Shown here: piece by piece, positions 61,839-64,000 of the stretch
How positions within the stretch are numbered: position 1 is the first letter of the stretch
How the letters are laid out: each line of letters opens with the position of its first letter
Assembly: GCA_963822905.1 (NCBI GenBank)
Contig: CAWGJF010000002.1
Span: 744,001 to 808,000 of the forward strand
From: CAWGJF01 sp963822905
GTDB lineage: Bacteria; Bacteroidota; Ignavibacteria; Ignavibacteriales; Ignavibacteriaceae
DNA length: 64,000 nt
Direction: 5' to 3'
Notes under the pieces: generated by a model
What the model was told of the DNA's origin: nothing
Databases searched by the model: none
The model's input: the letters and a program-made list of their open reading frames with translations, nothing else
Translations under genes and position numbers: made by a program

Positions 61839-62030
61839 TTAATGAACCATTAATTTTACACTTTTTAAATCGGCATCAGAAACCATGGTTGGTTTTCTTA
61901 AATTCCTTTTAGTTTTTGTACTCTTGGAAGTAAGTATATGACTTTTATATGCTTTCCTCCTTTTATAACCACCAGATGCTGTTTTCCTGAATGATTTTGC
62001 AGCACCTCTGTTGCTTTTCATTTTAGGCAT
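61839..62030 (-). CDS. rpmI: 50S ribosomal protein L35
   Basis: 63 residues: MPKMKSNRGAAKSFRKTASG then a KRRKAYKSHILTSKSTKTKRNL stretch (in parts) and VSDADLKSVKLMV. Standard size and composition. Placed 18 bases after infC and before rplT, the order conserved across bacteria. Confidence 0.98.
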   Translation of the reverse strand: MPKMKSNRGAAKSFRKTASGGYKRRKAYKSHILTSKSTKTKRNLRKPTMVSDADLKSVKLMVH

Positions 62031-62048
62031 TTTATTATTCCTGAATAA

Positions 62049-62585
62049 TTATTTGTTTTTCTTTCCTTTTTTAGGAAGTGGAACAAGAATCACATTCATA
62101 TTCCTGCCTTCCATTTTTATCGGGGCTTCAAGTTTTGAATATTCTTCAGTTCTTTCAATAAATCTATTTAATAATTCTTCACCAAGTTCTGTATAGGCCA
62201 TCTCTCTTCCTTTAAACATCACAGAAGCTTTAACTTTATTTCCTTCTTCCAGAAAATTGATGGCATGACGTGTTTTGAATTCAAAATCATGCACATCCGT
62301 TCTTGGATGGAATCTTATTTCTTTAAGAATAGAAACTGTTTGATTTTTTTTCTGATGTTTCTCTTTTTTCTGAATCTCGTACCTGAATTTACCAAAATCA
62401 ATTATCTTGCAAACAGGTGGATCTGCCTGTGGTGCAATTTCAACAAGATCTCTTTCTCTGTCCTTTGCGAGACGAACTGCATCTTTAATTAAAAATACTC
62501 CAAGCTGTTTACCATCGATATCAATTACCCTAACCTTCGAAGCTGTAATATCTTCATTCACCCTTGTCTTATCTTTTTGAGCGAT
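62049..62585 (-). CDS. infC: Translation initiation factor IF-3 (ATC start)
   Basis: 178 residues. N domain RVNEDITASKVRVIDIDGKQLG (in parts), linker, then the C domain with KEIRFHPRTDVHDFEFKTRH and VMFKGREMAYTELGEELLNRF. The start at 62585 is an ATC codon: GAGGT lies five bases upstream, overlapping the thrS stop. The frame from it gives IAQKDKTRVNED, the usual lead-in of IF-3 proteins. The first standard start in the frame is a GTG at 62561, which would clip this lead-in. Rare starts (AUU, AUC) are typical for infC, because IF-3 rejects them and so limits its own synthesis. Confidence 0.92.
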   Translation of the reverse strand: MAQKDKTRVNEDITASKVRVIDIDGKQLGVFLIKDAVRLAKDRERDLVEIAPQADPPVCKIIDFGKFRYEIQKKEKHQKKNQTVSILKEIRFHPRTDVHDFEFKTRHAINFLEEGNKVKASVMFKGREMAYTELGEELLNRFIERTEEYSKLEAPIKMEGRNMNVILVPLPKKGKKNK

Positions 62586-62593
62586 ATGCTACC

Positions 62594-64000
62594 TCACTTT
62601 GTTGTTAAAATTTCTTTTTTAGCAATTTCATCTGCAATATTATCAATAAATTCTGATAATCTGAAGGTTCCTTTGTCACCTTCTTTATGTTTTCTTACAG
62701 AAATATTTCCGGATTCTGCTTCTTTTTCACCCACAATGATCATATATGGCACTTTTTTCATTTCCCAGTCTCTTATTTTATACCCGACTTTTTCGTTTCT
62801 TTCATCAATTTCTGTACGAATATCACTTCCTTTTAACTCATTAAAAACTTTTGAAGCGTATTCAAAATAATTTTGCGATATTGGAATAACAACAACCTGA
62901 GTCGGTGCAAGCCAGAGTGGAAATTCACCACCATAATGTTCGATGAGAATTCCGATAAATCTTTCTAATGAACCGAATGGAGCTCTGTGAATAACTACAG
63001 GTCTGTGTTTTTGTCCATCACTTCCTGTGTATTCAAGATCGAATCTCTCAGGCATCACGTAATCGATTTGCACAGTTCCAAGCTGCCATTTTCTTCCTAA
63101 TGCATCTCTAACCATAAAATCTATTTTGGGACCGTAGAACGCTGCTTCACCTTCAGCAATAACATATTTTAGATTCATTTTATCGGCAGCTTCTTTTAAT
63201 TCCTTCTGTGCCCTTTCCCAGAGTTTAATATCACCACCATACTTTTCAATATTTTCATCACGGAAAGAAAGTTGTGTAAAGAAATCTTCAAATCCCATTT
63301 GCTTAAACACAACCTGGATAAGTTCTATAACATTGCAAACTTCTTCAAGTAACTGATCCTCTCTTACAAATATATGTGAGTCATCAACAGCAAAAGATCT
63401 AACCCTTGTTAATCCATTAAGTTCACCTGATTGCTCATAACGATAAACTGTTCCGAATTCAGTTAGACGAATTGGCAAGTCACGGTAACTTCTGGGTTTG
63501 GAAGAATAAATCTGAAAATGATGAGGACAATTCATTGGTTTTAAAAGATACTGTTCTTTTCCATCCTCCATAGTCATCGGAGGAAACTGGCTGTCGCTGT
63601 AATACGGATAATGTCCGCTCGTCTTATATAAATTAATGTTACCTATGTGCGGAGTAATTACAGGTTCATATCCTCTTTTTTTCTGTTCTTCCCTTAAATA
63701 ATTTTCTAAAGTTTCTCTTAAGATAGTTCCTTTTGGAAGCCAGATCGGCAAACCACTTCCAACCTCGCTAGTAATTAAAAACAGTTCAAGATCTTTTCCT
63801 AATTTCCTGTGATCTCTTTTCTTTGCTTCTTCAAGCAGCTGAATAAATTCATCAAGCATTTTCTTTTTAGGAAAAGAAACTCCATAAATTCTTTGTAGCT
63901 GTTTATTGTGTTCATCACCTCTCCAGTATGAACCGGAAACACTTAGAAGCTTCACATATTTTATTTTTCCTGCTGAGGGCAAATGTGGACCAGTACAAAG
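62594..64000 (-). CDS. thrS: Threonine-tRNA ligase (5' end beyond the window)
   Basis: C-terminal 468 residues of ThrRS. The frame is open to the last base of the window: LCTGPHLPSAGKIK continues the usual CRGPH motif (Cys-Thr instead of Cys-Arg). The catalytic core shows LPIRLTEFGTVYRYEQSGELNGLTRVRSF (in parts: EFGTVYRYEQSGEL, GLTRVRSF), AEGEAAFYGPKIDF and APFGSLERFIGILIEHYGG, then the anticodon-binding domain GYKIRDWEMKKVPYMIIVGEKE. The TGS and editing domains lie outside. It heads the visible part of the translation cluster, and its stop overlaps the infC Shine-Dalgarno. Confidence 0.97.
   Translation of the reverse strand, partial: LCTGPHLPSAGKIKYVKLLSVSGSYWRGDEHNKQLQRIYGVSFPKKKMLDEFIQLLEEAKKRDHRKLGKDLELFLITSEVGSGLPIWLPKGTILRETLENYLREEQKKRGYEPVITPHIGNINLYKTSGHYPYYSDSQFPPMTMEDGKEQYLLKPMNCPHHFQIYSSKPRSYRDLPIRLTEFGTVYRYEQSGELNGLTRVRSFAVDDSHIFVREDQLLEEVCNVIELIQVVFKQMGFEDFFTQLSFRDENIEKYGGDIKLWERAQKELKEAADKMNLKYVIAEGEAAFYGPKIDFMVRDALGRKWQLGTVQIDYVMPERFDLEYTGSDGQKHRPVVIHRAPFGSLERFIGILIEHYGGEFPLWLAPTQVVVIPISQNYFEYASKVFNELKGSDIRTEIDERNEKVGYKIRDWEMKKVPYMIIVGEKEAESGNISVRKHKEGDKGTFRLSEFIDNIADEIAKKEILTTK

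Noticed and set aside
1..64000. CRISPR arrays, prophage, transposons, tRNA genes
   Set aside because: I saw no regularly spaced repeats, no integrase, transposase or phage structural genes, and no cloverleaf-like sequences in the gaps between genes.

Overview
The window is a low-GC, gene-dense stretch of a bacterial chromosome, almost all of it housekeeping and metabolism. The gene families point to the Bacteroidota/Chlorobiota side of the tree, and Ignavibacteria is my best guess. The evidence is small outer-membrane beta-barrel proteins, lipoproteins with loose lipoboxes, an L-lysine 6-aminotransferase, the MoxR/DUF58/DUF4129/DUF4350/SpoIIM/RDD operon and an Hc1-type histone-like protein. 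Promoter-like sites resemble ordinary sigma-70 (TTGACA-17-TATAAT type), and Shine-Dalgarno sequences are common, unlike classical Bacteroidales. I saw no tRNA, rRNA, CRISPR array, integrase, transposase or phage gene.

Layout. 1-5.4 kb (+): plsY, htrA and purB overlap in one unit, followed by a tail-specific S41 protease. 5.4-10 kb: an unknown gene, then a lysine-to-aminoadipate island (ALDH7-type dehydrogenase, Rrf2-type regulator, divergent lysine 6-aminotransferase) with two perfect inverted repeats in its control region. 10.1-20.6 kb: rsmI (+), then a long minus-strand run with the seven-gene RDD/DUF58/MoxR/DUF4350/DUF4129/membrane/SpoIIM operon, apt, an enoyl-CoA hydratase, a PAP2-like membrane protein and dusB. 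20.6-23 kb: a more accessory patch with a DUF5677-like protein, two small outer-membrane proteins and the tail of a third. 23-27 kb: two soluble PAS histidine kinases, each with a single-domain response regulator. 27-34.6 kb: MFS exporter, glycosidase-like lipoprotein, CapA, histone-like protein, Hdr-type iron-sulfur membrane protein, BioY and an alpha/beta hydrolase. 34.8-39.2 kb (+): acyl-CoA dehydrogenase (frameshifted), divergent HisA, lipoprotein, cNMP-binding protein, UspA and a methyltransferase. 39.2-48.2 kb (-): prenyl synthase, tatC, glyA, a TPR/outer-membrane/lipoprotein trio, gmhB and glgA (frameshifted). 48.4-50.2 kb (+): SPOR lipoprotein and hutI. 50.2-55.5 kb (-): Ig-like lipoprotein, mltG, tsaD, proline dehydrogenase (frameshifted) and coaE (two frameshifts). 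55.5-64 kb (-): the translation cluster thrS-infC-rpmI-rplT-pheS-pheT, a coiled-coil gene, zapA, a probable 6S RNA and rny.

Points most worth a second look. (1) Five single-base indels split four otherwise normal genes, mostly in short A/T runs. In each case one base change restores a family-typical length, and coaE is expected to be essential, so consensus error is more likely than gene death. (2) Two genes appear to start at ATC: infC, where a rare start is the known autoregulatory device, and an Ig-like lipoprotein, where it is unexpected. (3) The Rrf2-type gene has a near-perfect promoter whose -10 lies inside a 17-bp inverted repeat, and a second 20-bp palindrome lies upstream. (4) The region between zapA and rny folds on paper like 6S RNA. 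I did not find a convincing new defence or mobile system; the seven-gene MoxR/SpoIIM operon is the best candidate for a conserved system whose function is not established.
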